A stretch of 61,466 nt of DNA from Ramicandelaber brevisporus (GCA_025201865.1 MU602696.1:1-61466); one strand, 5' to 3'; shown: positions 1-9,637, numbered from the stretch's first letter. Notes: generated by a model from the letters alone, not told the origin. Made by a program: numbers and translations.

Positions 1-833
1 CGATCCAGAATCATCCATTTCTCCTCCTTGCTGAAATGGATGCGGTTTGGAATCTCGACACGCTGACGTAACCAATCGCACTGAGCACGGTCTGGAATGT
101 GCATGTATTCGAGACCAATAGTGCCGGAGTAAGTGCTCTTCAAATGCTGGAGAATCTCTCCGAGAGTGAGCTCGTCGGAACCGTTGCCAACAAAGCCTGG
201 CAGAATGCCTGGGCCGAGAGCAAACTTACGCGACATGTCAGCCTCTGTAAAGCCGTAGTATTCTGGCTCAAGCTCTGGAGCAGCACCAGCCTTCAATGGC
301 TGATCCTCAATGCCAAGTGGATCAAGAGCAGCCTTCTGATGTCCGCGAACTTGGTAGGCACGAACCAGCAGCTGCACCTTGAGATGGTCCAAGACTGGGT
401 CAGACTTGCCATTCTCGAGCGATGATGCCAATGCTTCAGAACCCATTGGCAATGCACCACCTCCAATTGACGATGGTCTGGCAGAAATGATGCCAGCGGC
501 AAGGCCGCCGGTGTAAGCCTGCGGCGGTGGAGCAGCAAACGCGTCGCCAGGCTTGACACCAGAGTTCACACCCTTGAAATATGCATTCCAAGAAGCATGA
601 ACGGAGCTCGGGTCATTGCGCCAGGCTGCGTACATCTCTTCAACGTATGTAGCAGCGGTACCATCCATGAAAGTGTCACGACCGGCAGCGGCTTTTGAGG
701 CAAGCGACGTGCCAAAAGCGCGATAAGGCAGCTGCTGCTTGAAGAAGGTCGGCTTGGCAGTCATGGAGACGGCCGGTATGCGCGACCTGGTCAGCAGCTG
801 TTGCGACCGCGCGCCGATCATGCGAGACAGCAT
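1..833 (-). CDS. KGD1: 2-oxoglutarate dehydrogenase E1 component, 5' part (cut by window edge)
   Basis: This thiamine-diphosphate-dependent E1 subunit of the mitochondrial 2-oxoglutarate dehydrogenase complex decarboxylates 2-oxoglutarate in the citric acid cycle. Only the first 277 codons are present; the gene continues beyond base 1. The ATG at 833 begins a basic, hydroxylated presequence (MLSRMIGARSQQLLTRSR), as expected for mitochondrial import. Next comes the E1 N-terminal segment with TYVEEMYAAWRNDPSSVHASW (first 20 residues are typical of the family), then VRAYQVRGHQKAALDPLG, and EYMHIPDRAQCDWLR near residues 242-256, which matches the conserved GVEYMHI-D---C-W block of OGDH. The frame is open with no intron from start to window edge. 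The thiamine-binding and catalytic regions lie outside the window. The gene is divergent from the gene starting at 1427. Confidence 0.95.
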   Translation of the reverse strand, partial: MLSRMIGARSQQLLTRSRIPAVSMTAKPTFFKQQLPYRAFGTSLASKAAAGRDTFMDGTAATYVEEMYAAWRNDPSSVHASWNAYFKGVNSGVKPGDAFAAPPPQAYTGGLAAGIISARPSSIGGGALPMGSEALASSLENGKSDPVLDHLKVQLLVRAYQVRGHQKAALDPLGIEDQPLKAGAAPELEPEYYGFTEADMSRKFALGPGILPGFVGNGSDELTLGEILQHLKSTYSGTIGLEYMHIPDRAQCDWLRQRVEIPNRIHFSKEEKWMILD

Positions 834-1426
834 CTCTATAAAACGCAAGAAAAATAGATTTTGGGTGTCAAAAAAAGTTTGTAAGCGACAGATTTGCAGA
901 TCAGGAGGAGCGCAAGTTGTGTAAACGAGAACTCCCCTCTTCCTCTTCCTCCCCCTCCCTTCCCCCCAGCACGGAACTTCATAGCGTGACGTCTGAAGGT
1001 CCGAGAAGTGCTAGTCATCAAGGTGAAACGATCATCCGCTGATTGGCAGGCGATAACGCGTCCGCTTGACGCAACAGGAACATGTTTTGAATGGCTTTGG
1101 TTTCAACTCAACTCTGCTCAAAAATTGTGCACTCTGTGTTTGTGTTCTGTTCATAACACTGATGGGATTGTGGGTGGGTGGCTGCGGACTGCGAACGAAC
1201 AAACGAACGAACGGCGAGCGCCAAAAGATGCCAAGTCGGTCTGGGTTCTCCAGCATGGCCACGAGGGCAACAATTGCGAAAGACAAAAGAGGCTTGAATG
1301 GGTTGTTCGCATCGGATGTGCTGCCGAGTCAACTTCTCAGCACACACCGCAATACAACACAGACACCATAGACACCACAATACAACACAAACAACACAGA
1401 CAACTGCTGTAACCCTTTGTTTTGAG
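834..1426. other. Divergent intergenic region KGD1 / PY-motif protein
   Basis: The 593-base head-to-head promoter region holds the CCAAT box at 1040-1046 and a pyrimidine-rich block at about 931-966. The stretch before the plus-strand gene is rich in ACACAACA-type repeats (1340-1400). No RNA gene or further ORF could be supported. Confidence 0.5.
1040..1046 (-). promoter_or_regulatory. CCAAT box upstream of KGD1
   Basis: On the minus strand this reads CCAATCA, the favoured core of the CCAAT-binding (HAP2/3/5, NF-Y) complex, about 207 bases upstream of the KGD1 start. In budding yeast KGD1 is a known HAP-complex target, so the position is plausible. Its function here is inferred from motif and context only. 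Confidence 0.4.
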
Positions 1427-3361
1427 ATGAGCGCTGTAGCTCATCTTGGCCCTGTCAGTTGGCGCCTGGTCAGCGCCAATGTAGAAGCTGAAGCTGAGGC
1501 AGCGTTAGCATCTCGCGACGCTTCGTTCAATACGGACTCTCCAGACCTGACGTGGACTACGCCACCAACTTCCGATCACGCTGACGATATGATCGACTTT
1601 AATGCACCAGCTGTTGCTGCATCTGCCATCGGCACGAATACTACTACTACCACTACCGCTACTACCACTACATCTACTTCTAACACTCGTATGACATCCA
1701 TCATGGACATGGATTTGGTCTACCCAGCTTCTCCAATCGGCGCGACTCATGGAATCGCTCGACAAGGTCGGTCTATACTGAATGATGTGGCATCTCTGCG
1801 TCGACCTCGAACACCTCCGGAGATGTCACAGTTGGATGAGGATGATGGACATGCCCCTCCACCTGACTACGAAGAAGCTCTCTCAATGAGTCTACGCGAG
1901 ATGGAGACACGAGGTGATGACGATGATGGCGATGGTGAAGATGACGATGACGATGACGATGACGACGACGAGGAAGGTGGAAATCTGCCAATCTCATCGG
2001 TGCCAGGTCCACCGCTCGTCGTAGTTACATCCGACAGTCGCGGTACATCCACAAGTCATGCGCAGCCGCTTTCGCCCACAGGCACTGCTTTCAACCGAGC
2101 GCCGTATCCTGTTACACCCGACAATGGTCAAGCGATTGCTGGCTTCACTCCTCTCACTGCCGCTGACATCTACCAGCGCAATCGTGCCATTTCTCAGCCA
2201 GGTCCTCTTCCATCTGTTCCGCTGGTATTTTCACAGCCAGAAGCTCAACGCCAGGAAAGTCGGTCGCAGAGCTTCGTGGACAATACAGCAGCAGTCAACA
2301 TCACCACCGAGCCTCCGTCAGCCTCCTCCGATTCAACGTTGGGGCGTCCCCGCCCTTCAATCTCCAGCGAGTCTTCTCGGCCATCGCCAATATCACCTCG
2401 CGGTTCTTCGCTTGATGAGCCAGATATGGTGTTTGCACCACATCCCACGTTCCCTGGCCCAACTCCTCGTGCTGGCAAGCGTCTCTACATCCTCCGTAAG
2501 TCCAATAAAGGCAACGACATGGTAGAGATTGAGGCTGAAATAAAGATTGGTCAAAGTACAAAGAGGGTGATAGTGTATGACGAATGCCGTTTAATTCGAC
2601 ATGGTGGTGGATACCGGCGAGTTCTGCGTGCATCTCAAAGGATCGACAGACTTGTTAAGCCTGAGCCGCATCCTCAGCACACTGGAGATGTACTGTGGCA
2701 AGTCAAGCTGGATTTGTCAACAAAGCCAATGTCGTATGTGTTTTACTGTCGTACAGTCCACGCTCCATTGTATTTCCCACCGCCACCACTTCCAGCTCCA
2801 GCGTCATTGGATCGAAGTGGCACCGTTCGTAGTGTAGTTCGTTCGCCCACAGTCGCTAGCCAATCGCGTAGAAATGGTTCATTCGTGGCATCGTCTATTG
2901 TTGAGGAAGACGATTCATCAGATGACGATAATGGAATTCAAAACACTCCAATCCATGTATCTTCGCCAGCGCAGTCTCAACGGCCACAGCAGCAACAGCA
3001 ACAGCCTGAACAGCAACAGCCACAACAAGAAGAAGCTGAACCCTATGATCCGCGTCGAGTTCGTGTGTTTGTCCACCACGGCAATACAACTAATTTGTTC
3101 AAGTTTGCCTTCGAGGGTCGTCGGTACGAATGGAAGGCCACTTCATTCGCAACAATCCGCGCCAAAATCATCTGCACTGACACTGAGAGCCAAAAGGAAG
3201 TTGCTTTATTTGAGCCGGGTGGTGGGTTCATGTCAAACAAATATGGCGAAGTAAGTGTCGATTTAGCAAGCGCGAATCCCGATTTGGAGCGCTTCTTGGT
3301 GTTTAGTGCTCGAGTGCTTGCAATTGAAGACGACAATAGTAGACAGGCTCGATCTGGTTAA
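1427..3361 (+). CDS. Hypothetical PY-motif protein with possible tubby/LURP-like C-terminal domain
   Basis: A 644-residue protein that I do not recognise at family level. An in-frame ATG exists at 1298, but the 43 residues it would add are low complexity and look like leader sequence, so 1427 is preferred. The N-terminal half is disordered: a Thr/Ser tract, the motif PPPDYEEALSM (a PPxY site of the type bound by WW domains of Rsp5-like ubiquitin ligases), then a run of about 20 acidic residues. Two folded segments follow. The first, near residues 350-455, contains RLYILRKSN and CRLIRHGGGYRRVL. The second, near 545-640, contains FAFEGRRYEWKA and ALFEPGGGF. The second resembles fungal tubby-C/LURP-one-like domains (short beta strands, Y-W-K, then V/A-x-F); this is inference. 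A Gln-rich linker separates them. Confidence 0.6.
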   Translation: MSAVAHLGPVSWRLVSANVEAEAEAALASRDASFNTDSPDLTWTTPPTSDHADDMIDFNAPAVAASAIGTNTTTTTTATTTTSTSNTRMTSIMDMDLVYPASPIGATHGIARQGRSILNDVASLRRPRTPPEMSQLDEDDGHAPPPDYEEALSMSLREMETRGDDDDGDGEDDDDDDDDDDEEGGNLPISSVPGPPLVVVTSDSRGTSTSHAQPLSPTGTAFNRAPYPVTPDNGQAIAGFTPLTAADIYQRNRAISQPGPLPSVPLVFSQPEAQRQESRSQSFVDNTAAVNITTEPPSASSDSTLGRPRPSISSESSRPSPISPRGSSLDEPDMVFAPHPTFPGPTPRAGKRLYILRKSNKGNDMVEIEAEIKIGQSTKRVIVYDECRLIRHGGGYRRVLRASQRIDRLVKPEPHPQHTGDVLWQVKLDLSTKPMSYVFYCRTVHAPLYFPPPPLPAPASLDRSGTVRSVVRSPTVASQSRRNGSFVASSIVEEDDSSDDDNGIQNTPIHVSSPAQSQRPQQQQQQPEQQQPQQEEAEPYDPRRVRVFVHHGNTTNLFKFAFEGRRYEWKATSFATIRAKIICTDTESQKEVALFEPGGGFMSNKYGEVSVDLASANPDLERFLVFSARVLAIEDDNSRQARSG

Positions 3362-3703
3362 ACAGCCTCATTCTCTTATACACTCGCTTGTTTCTTTTCT
3401 ATTTTTCATTTATCATTGTTCACTTTAGCTCAGATCTTATTCTTCCCCTTTACTTCCAATCTGACTTGAGCAGAAAGACTATTACTTCAGGTGCATATTA
3501 ACTAATATTATGTGTTAGTAATCTGCCAGGTTGGAATAGTATATTTTTGGATCTTGATTATTTTATTCCATGTCCAAGATCCGATCAAAGTCCAATCAAG
3601 ATCCAAGTCCAATTAGTGGAATTCGGGTCACTCTTTCCATATTCCGTGTCTTTCTGATAGCGAACAAAAAAAGAAACAAAGAAGAACAAAAAAGAACAAA
3701 AAA
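3362..3703. other. Intergenic region before the BAHD-like gene
   Basis: This 342-base AT-rich gap holds the 12-bp inverted repeat at 3547-3606 and an A-rich leader (3661-3703) running into the ATG at 3704. I see no RNA gene or additional ORF. Confidence 0.5.
3547..3606. repeat. 12-bp perfect inverted repeat in the 1427-gene/BAHD gap
   Basis: TTGGATCTTGAT at 3547-3558 is matched exactly by ATCAAGATCCAA at 3595-3606, with 36 bases between. The spacer holds further partial copies (CCAAGATCC). It lies about 100 bases before the BAHD-like gene. It could form a cruciform or transcript hairpin, or bind a dimeric regulator. Confidence 0.6.
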
Positions 3704-5203
3704 ATGCTCGCAAATACTTTCCAGGACAGCGCCAAGAAAACGGCGGTGATACCGCTGCTAGCACTTGACAGCCAGGCGTCAGTGGCGAACATTCCGTTTG
3801 TCTTCTTCTTTGAGAATGCACTCGGTTCAAGCAGCAGCAGCAAGAGTTTCATGCCAACGGAGCTCCTACTGTCGTCGCTGGAAAGGGCACTGGCAGAGTT
3901 TCCGATACTTCAGGGTCATCTTGTAGCGAACACATCCGGCGACTTTGCAGTTTCAGTGGATAGCGAAACTGTCAACAAGCCAAAGTTTGGTGAATCGCAC
4001 AGCAATCTTCATTTTGCTGATTTGCGCGACAAGGGATATGACTGGTCGTTGTGGCCAGTGGATCTCTTATCAAAAGATGTCTTGATGCAGGCAATGGCTG
4101 ATAGTATTATCAAACTGCTCGATATTCATGTGGTGCGATTCAGAGATGACTCTGGAGTCGCAATACTAGTCTGTATTCCACATGCTGTTGTAGACGGCCG
4201 CGGGTACTTTGCCTTTGTCAATCGATGGGCCGAAATCTGTCGTCAGACTGCAACCACTGCGGACACGAGTGGCGTGCTGTCGAGCAGTCCGCTGCTGGTT
4301 GACAGGGAACTGGTAATGCAGAGTGTCAGGGATATTAAGCCATCTGAACTAGGCGAGTTGGCGATGGCACCATATCAGCATTCGTGGTTTGCAGACATCT
4401 TGTCATATCTTTCACCAGCACGGCGCGGGTGGCTACTGAGCACGCTCTCTGGGTTAGCTAAGGCAGACTGTCACATCTTCCGCATCAAGCAGAGCACTCT
4501 GGATGAGATCCGCGATGACATTGCTGAACACGTTCCAAAAGGTGTTCGCATTTCTGACAACGACATCATTTGTGGTTTGGTTGGCAAAGTGTTTGCACAA
4601 GCACAGAGTTCCAATCGTGTTCAAAGTGCAACTGGCATTATCACATATGCGACGTCATGGCTGTCATCGTGGTTTCATGACGGCACAAACGACGCACAAC
4701 AGCTGTTGACAGTGGCGCTGGATATTCGTCATCGGGTTGGAATTCCTTTGAATTATACAGGCAATTCAATGCTAGGAGTCTCTGTTCAAAACAGCCTCCG
4801 CGATATGGCTTCTCCAATCACTTCCAAGTCGCTGGCTGAAGCCGCATTGAGCGTCAGAAGAGCTGTTGATTCGTTTGATAAGAGGACTATTGCTGCCCAG
4901 GTCAATGTGGCGTGTGACAATCCATCCTGGTTCACTCGACCGATCGTCAATCTAACTTCGAAACAACATTCGGTCATTTTCAGCAATCAGACACGGTTTG
5001 AGATGTACAGGTGCAATTTTGGATATGGTCGACCAGCTCGTGTCGCTGGAGCAATGTCAAAGAGCCCAAACCTGGTTACGATTATACCATCGGGTTCAGG
5101 TCGTGCACCGAGCGTGGATGTTATGATTTCAGCCACACCATGCGATATGGAACGGATTATGGGGAATGAGTATTGGATGTCTAAAGTCGGGTTAATAATG
5201 TGA
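3704..5203 (+). CDS. BAHD-like acyltransferase (transferase family)
   Basis: A 499-residue protein of the BAHD/transferase superfamily, whose members move acyl groups from acyl-CoA to hydroxyl or amine acceptors. The catalytic HxxxD motif is HAVVD (His160, Asp164), followed by GRGYFAFVNRW, the usual helix after the active site. The second family signature, DFGWG in plants, appears as FGYGRP at 439-444, close to the C-terminus as expected. The N-terminal ELLLSSLERALAEFPILQGHL matches the family's first helix and its P-x-L-x-G-R/H-L pattern. Length is within the normal range (430-500). It has no signal peptide, so it is probably cytosolic. The start is an ATG in an A-rich context. No secondary-metabolism genes flank it, so the substrate cannot be inferred. 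Confidence 0.85.
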   Translation: MLANTFQDSAKKTAVIPLLALDSQASVANIPFVFFFENALGSSSSSKSFMPTELLLSSLERALAEFPILQGHLVANTSGDFAVSVDSETVNKPKFGESHSNLHFADLRDKGYDWSLWPVDLLSKDVLMQAMADSIIKLLDIHVVRFRDDSGVAILVCIPHAVVDGRGYFAFVNRWAEICRQTATTADTSGVLSSSPLLVDRELVMQSVRDIKPSELGELAMAPYQHSWFADILSYLSPARRGWLLSTLSGLAKADCHIFRIKQSTLDEIRDDIAEHVPKGVRISDNDIICGLVGKVFAQAQSSNRVQSATGIITYATSWLSSWFHDGTNDAQQLLTVALDIRHRVGIPLNYTGNSMLGVSVQNSLRDMASPITSKSLAEAALSVRRAVDSFDKRTIAAQVNVACDNPSWFTRPIVNLTSKQHSVIFSNQTRFEMYRCNFGYGRPARVAGAMSKSPNLVTIIPSGSGRAPSVDVMISATPCDMERIMGNEYWMSKVGLIM

Positions 5204-5230
5204 ACTAAAAAGTATTACCTTTGTTAAAGA

Positions 5231-5611
5231 TCAAACTAATATGACCGGTTTCTCGAGGCAGCTCGTGACCCATTTGTGCGAAGCACCTTGATGGATAGGC
5301 GCACTACCGCCGGTAGCGTCATCTCCAGGGCCAAGACAAACAGTATTGTTGCCCTGAAAGTCAGGCTCCGAAAACACTTTAACATAACCCTTTACGTCCG
5401 GTTTTGGCTGCACATTGTTAGCCCAGGACGCATCCTTGTGGAAGATATCTTCTTTCCAGTGCTTGTCGTCGCCAGTCCAACTAAACATATGACCTTTATA
5501 GTCGGGCTTTGTCCAGACGCAAAAATGGCCTGATTTGCAACCGTGTATAACATCCGAGTAGACGAACGCAGCGGTGGAGGACAGAGCGAGACCGAGAAGA
5601 AGCGTGCGCAT
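5231..5611 (-). CDS. Secreted peptidase inhibitor I36-like protein
   Basis: A 126-residue secreted protein. The ATG at 5611 starts a classic signal peptide (MRTLLLGLALSSTAAFVYS). The mature part has four cysteines (C25, C31, C92, C118), enough for two disulfides. It contains FCVWTKPDYKGHMFSW and a second YVKVFSEPDFQGNN block, the two-fold pattern of the I36 metalloproteinase-inhibitor family (beta-gamma-crystallin-like; the founder is the Streptomyces inhibitor SMPI). The family is best known from actinobacteria, so a bacterial origin is possible. An in-frame extension upstream to 5848 would hide the signal peptide and is rejected. It is convergent with the BAHD-like gene, with only 27 bases between stops. 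Inhibitory activity is inferred from the fold; a structural crystallin-like role is the alternative. Confidence 0.75.
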   Translation of the reverse strand: MRTLLLGLALSSTAAFVYSDVIHGCKSGHFCVWTKPDYKGHMFSWTGDDKHWKEDIFHKDASWANNVQPKPDVKGYVKVFSEPDFQGNNTVCLGPGDDATGGSAPIHQGASHKWVTSCLEKPVILV

Positions 5612-6569
5612 ATACGTGTGCTGAAAGTCAGTTGGAAACAAGTGCGTATGGAGTGAAACTGGTGAAAGAAAGAAGAAGAAGAAGACAGACGACGCGAGCT
5701 CGTTGATGTTGCAGATATCAGACTGTGGACTGACGATGGCAGCCGTTATCATCAATCTCCTTCTCTCCAGCAAAAGATGAGTGGTGAGCGACTGACTGGA
5801 GGTTAAGAAGGAGAGTGACTCGGTGTTGTACATTGCTGCTGAACTCATCCTGGTTGCAATATATCGACTGGCTGCTATCCATTCAAGCCAGCCGTTTAAA
5901 TGTATAACCAGCTAGTTATTTTTCTTTTGACTGTGTGGCACAAATATGTGTAACGCAGCTTTTATTACGAACTTTGTGACCCACAGCGACACATTAACCA
6001 GGTGCGAGAGACAGATCGTTGCACCATTTCTGGGCTGGGTACGAAGCGGCTATTCGCTCGAGCAATGTACTCTAATGTATACATTGTCAAGTGACGCAGT
6101 ATTAGTATCATCCTGGCTGCGACTCCTTCGCTTGTATGCAACTATCACGTGAGCACAGGAGAACATGTGCACATTGCACCATGCACTCTGTGCATCCGTG
6201 TTGAGCGGAGGAGGAGAGGGAGAGAGAGGGAAAGAGGGAAAATGATAGTCGAGACGCAATTGAAGGAGGGTGGACCCCCATGCTAGCCTGCCTGGTGCAA
6301 GTCAAGTGACAGTCTCTTTCTGTGCAAGTCCATCAACGCAGCTCACCTTCTATCTCGAAAGCAAGAAAAGTAAAAAGCACAAGCAAGAACAAGCAAAAGC
6401 ATAAACGAGAACACAAACGAGTAACGTGTAACTTCAGCTGCCCTCATCTCGGTCACCTGTTGTTCCTGAAAACATTTCAACGTTGTCGACTCCGAAATCA
6501 AAACAAACAACAGCAACAACAGCAACAACAACAGGAATAACAGCTACAGTAACTGCAGCAACACACGAA
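5612..6569. other. Divergent intergenic region I36-like gene / SAC1
   Basis: This 958-base gap contains the E-box at 6145-6152, a purine-rich block (6206-6243), and a CAACAG-type low-complexity leader (6500-6570) ahead of SAC1. No ATG-initiated ORF longer than background and no RNA gene could be supported. Confidence 0.5.
6145..6152. promoter_or_regulatory. E-box palindrome (TCACGTGA)
   Basis: A perfect 8-bp palindrome containing CACGTG, the core site of bHLH factors (Cbf1/Pho4/USF type), in the divergent region between the I36-like gene and SAC1. This is a motif match only. Confidence 0.3.
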
Positions 6570-9260
6570 ATGACCTCAACGACCGGCACGACAGCGGTTG
6601 CTGCTGGTAATCTATCGGCGTTCAACCGACTGCGCCTCTTTATCCACCAGGACGTGTTTGTCATTGAGCCGCTCCAACCTCCAGTAACAAATATATTCCA
6701 GCTTGGCGGCAGCGGCAGCGGTGGCAACTGGAGTTCAGACAGCTCCTCAAGCAGCGGCAGTTCGTCGCCCATGTTCACAGCGTTGCCAGGCGGTGCAACA
6801 ACAAATTTAGTCTTTTCACGAGACACAGCCACAGTCCGATGCGGGGTCTCAATGACTGCATTGAGCATGTCGCCACCTCAGCAGGTCCACGATATATACG
6901 CTTTGCTCGGCACGATTCGATTGCTGTCGGGCGAGTATTTGCTCGTGGCAGAAGAGTGCGAGCTTGTAGGAACGCTTACTCTGCCATTGCCTCAAAAGAT
7001 GGATAAAAAGAAGGGCAAGGGCAAACAGCCACAGCCACAGCCACAGCCGCCAACGCAACAAACGCATGAAGTTTGGCGCATTACAAAAACAAGACTGCAT
7101 GCATTTGCGCGTAGTACACCGCATTTATCAGCGGCGCAAATCAAAGACGAGGCACAGTACCTGCGGTTGATTCAGAGACATCTCAACAGTCCTTCCATGT
7201 ACTATTCCCCAACGCTGGATCTTACTCAATCATTGCAGCGCCAAGCTGAGCTATTCACATCAGCAGCAACCTCTTCCACCAATACTACTAGCGCTGGCAG
7301 TAGTAGTAATAGTAGTGGTGGAGGAATACCATTGTGGAGGAGTGCAGATCAGCGTTTCTTTTGGAATCGACATATATTGCGCCGACTGATTGATTACGCA
7401 TCCTCATCTACACTTCCATCAGTCCATCGATTCATCGTACCTGTGGTATATGGCCACATTGCCATCGACTCATTGGCAGTTGTGGGTGATCACCAGTTCA
7501 CGTATGCAGTCATCAGCCGACGCAGCCAGTTTAGAGCTGGAACAAGATATTTTGCTCGAGGCGTTGATGACGAAGGCAATGTGGCCAACTTTGTGGAGAC
7601 TGAGCAAATCGTCATCATTGATCAACCACCACACTTGCAACAACAGCATCAAGCACAAGGTGTTGGATCCCAAAGTACTGGCTCTACGGATAGTGCGGTT
7701 AATGTGATGGGAGTTAGTACAAGTGTCAGCAGTCAGAGTGGTGGTGGTGGTTATGGTGGTGGTGTTGGCAATAGTGTTGGATTTAGTGGCGATAGTGCGT
7801 TGCCGTTTACCCAAGGTGGTGGAACATTGCATGCATTCTCGCATGTGCAGATACGCGGCTCTGTACCGCTGCATTGGGCTCAAGTGATTCGACCGCTTGG
7901 AGTGCCAACAGTGATTGTGCCTGCGGTTGATCAAGATAATATGATTCCATTCAAGCGACATATCGATAGTCTCATCTCGATATATGGAAGCAGCAGTAAC
8001 CACGGCAGCAAGATGCAAAGTGTCGATGGAGATGAGAGTGTATCTGCGGAATCCGCTGCGGTAACACCACCGGCTAAAGTGATTGCAGTCAATCTGGTGA
8101 AGAAGACTAAATCAGAAGGCAAACTGGCCGAAGCATTTGCCCAATCTGTCAGTGAGTTAAACGACGAACGCTTGCGTTATATCCACTTTGACTTTAACAC
8201 TGAGTGCTCCAACTTGCGCTGGGATCGCATTCAACTCGTGTTCAACGATATCCGCGCAGAACTCGAATCTCAATCATTCTTCCACATTGCCAACAAAATT
8301 GCCCCTTCAAAACACTCTTCATCCGCCAGCAGTAATAGCAACATCATCAGCTATCAGACATCAGTGGTACGCACAAACTGCATGGACTGTCTCGACCGCA
8401 CCAATATTGTCCAAACTGCTCTCGCCCGCCATGTCCTCTCTCGCATCCTTCGCTCTATCAAAGTGATCGGTCCCGATGCCACTGTCACCGATTTCGAAGC
8501 ATTCGACTATCATTTCCGACACATGTGGGCCGATAGCGGCGATGCCATTTCTGCTCAGTATGCAGGTACAACCACGCTGCGTAACGACTACATGAGAGCA
8601 GGCGGCACTGGTGAGCGTGCAAAATGGGGAGCACTGAGGGATATGGCAAAGAGCACAGCGCGGTTTTTGCAGCAAAATTGGAAAGATGGAAAGAAGCAGG
8701 ATGGAATTGATTTGTTTTTGGGAAACTTTACCATTGACTCGCTCATTGCTGCATCAGCTACTACTAACGACGGGAGTTTAGCAACAGGTGGAGATGTGAT
8801 TGGATTGAGCACATCAACATCAGCATCATCGAAAATCATGAATAGTAATAGCGGCGGCAGCAGTGGCAGCAGCGGTGGTGGGATTCCGATTATGTCACCG
8901 TATGGAGCTCGCAACGCTGGAAAATTATTCAAAGTGCCTCTACCAGTATCGCTTGAAGTCCTGGTTATCTGCTTCATCTTTGTGCTTTGCACAGGTCTCT
9001 TTACCACCAGCATATTCACATCTGCTCTGTTTACAATTGCTGGGATAGTAAAGGCTGTAATTTGGCTCGTTCTGGCACTGCTAACTCGTTGGTACATTCA
9101 AAGTCAACTTTCTGGTGATGTTCTACAATGGCCCGCACTAGTTCCGTATCCTTACCAACCTACTATTATGCGCCGTAAAGGCACAATTACGCCAATGGCT
9201 CTCATTCGAGGCAAGCCTAAATCATCATCTGTTTTGGCCGCTGCCCGCAAAAGTCAATAA
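6570..9260 (+). CDS. SAC1: Phosphoinositide phosphatase SAC1 family
   Basis: A Sac-domain lipid phosphatase, expected in the ER and Golgi membrane, hydrolysing PI4P and other monophosphoinositides. The catalytic P-loop is RTNCMDCLDRTN, with Cys604 and Arg610 as the CX5R(T) pair. Upstream is the Sac signature GTRYFARGVDDEGNVANFVE, then HVQIRGSVPLHW. The C-terminus carries two hydrophobic helices near residues 791-850 (VSLEVLVICFIFVLCTG and the following IVKAVIWLVLALLTRW), the tail-anchoring pair of SAC1 proteins, followed by a short basic tail. At 896 residues it is about 270 longer than yeast Sac1, because of inserted Ser/Thr, Gly/Ser and Lys/Gln-Pro runs between the conserved blocks. The first ATG of the frame is at 6570; the frame is open further upstream but has no earlier ATG. 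Its stop codon overlaps an AATAAA polyadenylation-like signal. Confidence 0.93.
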   Translation: MTSTTGTTAVAAGNLSAFNRLRLFIHQDVFVIEPLQPPVTNIFQLGGSGSGGNWSSDSSSSSGSSSPMFTALPGGATTNLVFSRDTATVRCGVSMTALSMSPPQQVHDIYALLGTIRLLSGEYLLVAEECELVGTLTLPLPQKMDKKKGKGKQPQPQPQPPTQQTHEVWRITKTRLHAFARSTPHLSAAQIKDEAQYLRLIQRHLNSPSMYYSPTLDLTQSLQRQAELFTSAATSSTNTTSAGSSSNSSGGGIPLWRSADQRFFWNRHILRRLIDYASSSTLPSVHRFIVPVVYGHIAIDSLAVVGDHQFTYAVISRRSQFRAGTRYFARGVDDEGNVANFVETEQIVIIDQPPHLQQQHQAQGVGSQSTGSTDSAVNVMGVSTSVSSQSGGGGYGGGVGNSVGFSGDSALPFTQGGGTLHAFSHVQIRGSVPLHWAQVIRPLGVPTVIVPAVDQDNMIPFKRHIDSLISIYGSSSNHGSKMQSVDGDESVSAESAAVTPPAKVIAVNLVKKTKSEGKLAEAFAQSVSELNDERLRYIHFDFNTECSNLRWDRIQLVFNDIRAELESQSFFHIANKIAPSKHSSSASSNSNIISYQTSVVRTNCMDCLDRTNIVQTALARHVLSRILRSIKVIGPDATVTDFEAFDYHFRHMWADSGDAISAQYAGTTTLRNDYMRAGGTGERAKWGALRDMAKSTARFLQQNWKDGKKQDGIDLFLGNFTIDSLIAASATTNDGSLATGGDVIGLSTSTSASSKIMNSNSGGSSGSSGGGIPIMSPYGARNAGKLFKVPLPVSLEVLVICFIFVLCTGLFTTSIFTSALFTIAGIVKAVIWLVLALLTRWYIQSQLSGDVLQWPALVPYPYQPTIMRRKGTITPMALIRGKPKSSSVLAAARKSQ

Positions 9261-9271
9261 ATGTGCATCCT

Positions 9272-9299
9272 TTTCTTTCTTTCTTTCTTTCTTTCTTTC
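9272..9299 (+). repeat. TTTC microsatellite
   Basis: About seven copies of the tetranucleotide TTTC just downstream of the SAC1 stop codon. Confidence 0.9.
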
Positions 9300-9610
9300 A
9301 TCTGTTATTGCCCCTGTCACTTAGCGCCTGTTTCATTACATTTAGTGTTGATTAGTAGATTATATTATAAACTTAACTATTATTATTGTTGAAAAATAAA
9401 TTGTTCTTTTTTGTTAAAGGAAGATGATGAATATGTGCTCGTCCGCCTGGAACCAGTGAATCTAAGATATTCACAAGGAACCAGGCTTCCTCCGAGCTAG
9501 GATAGAGATCGCCAAAGAGACAGTTGTATAGGGTAACACTAACCGTTGCTTGCCTATACCGTCCTTTACAACCCGTCTCATATCCAAGCAGATATGATAT
9601 AGGATTAAGA

Positions 9611-9637
9611 CCGAACCGAACCGAACCGAACCGAACC
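9611..9637 (+). repeat. CCGAA pentanucleotide tandem repeat
   Basis: Five perfect copies of CCGAA plus a partial sixth, followed by an A-run. It sits at the left edge of the purine-rich island 9640-9960. Confidence 0.9.

Noticed and set aside
1298-1426. N-terminal extension of the PY-motif protein from ATG 1298
   Set aside because: The 43 residues are HHR/TTQ low complexity from a leader-like repeat. ATG 1427 is better placed after the transcript leader.
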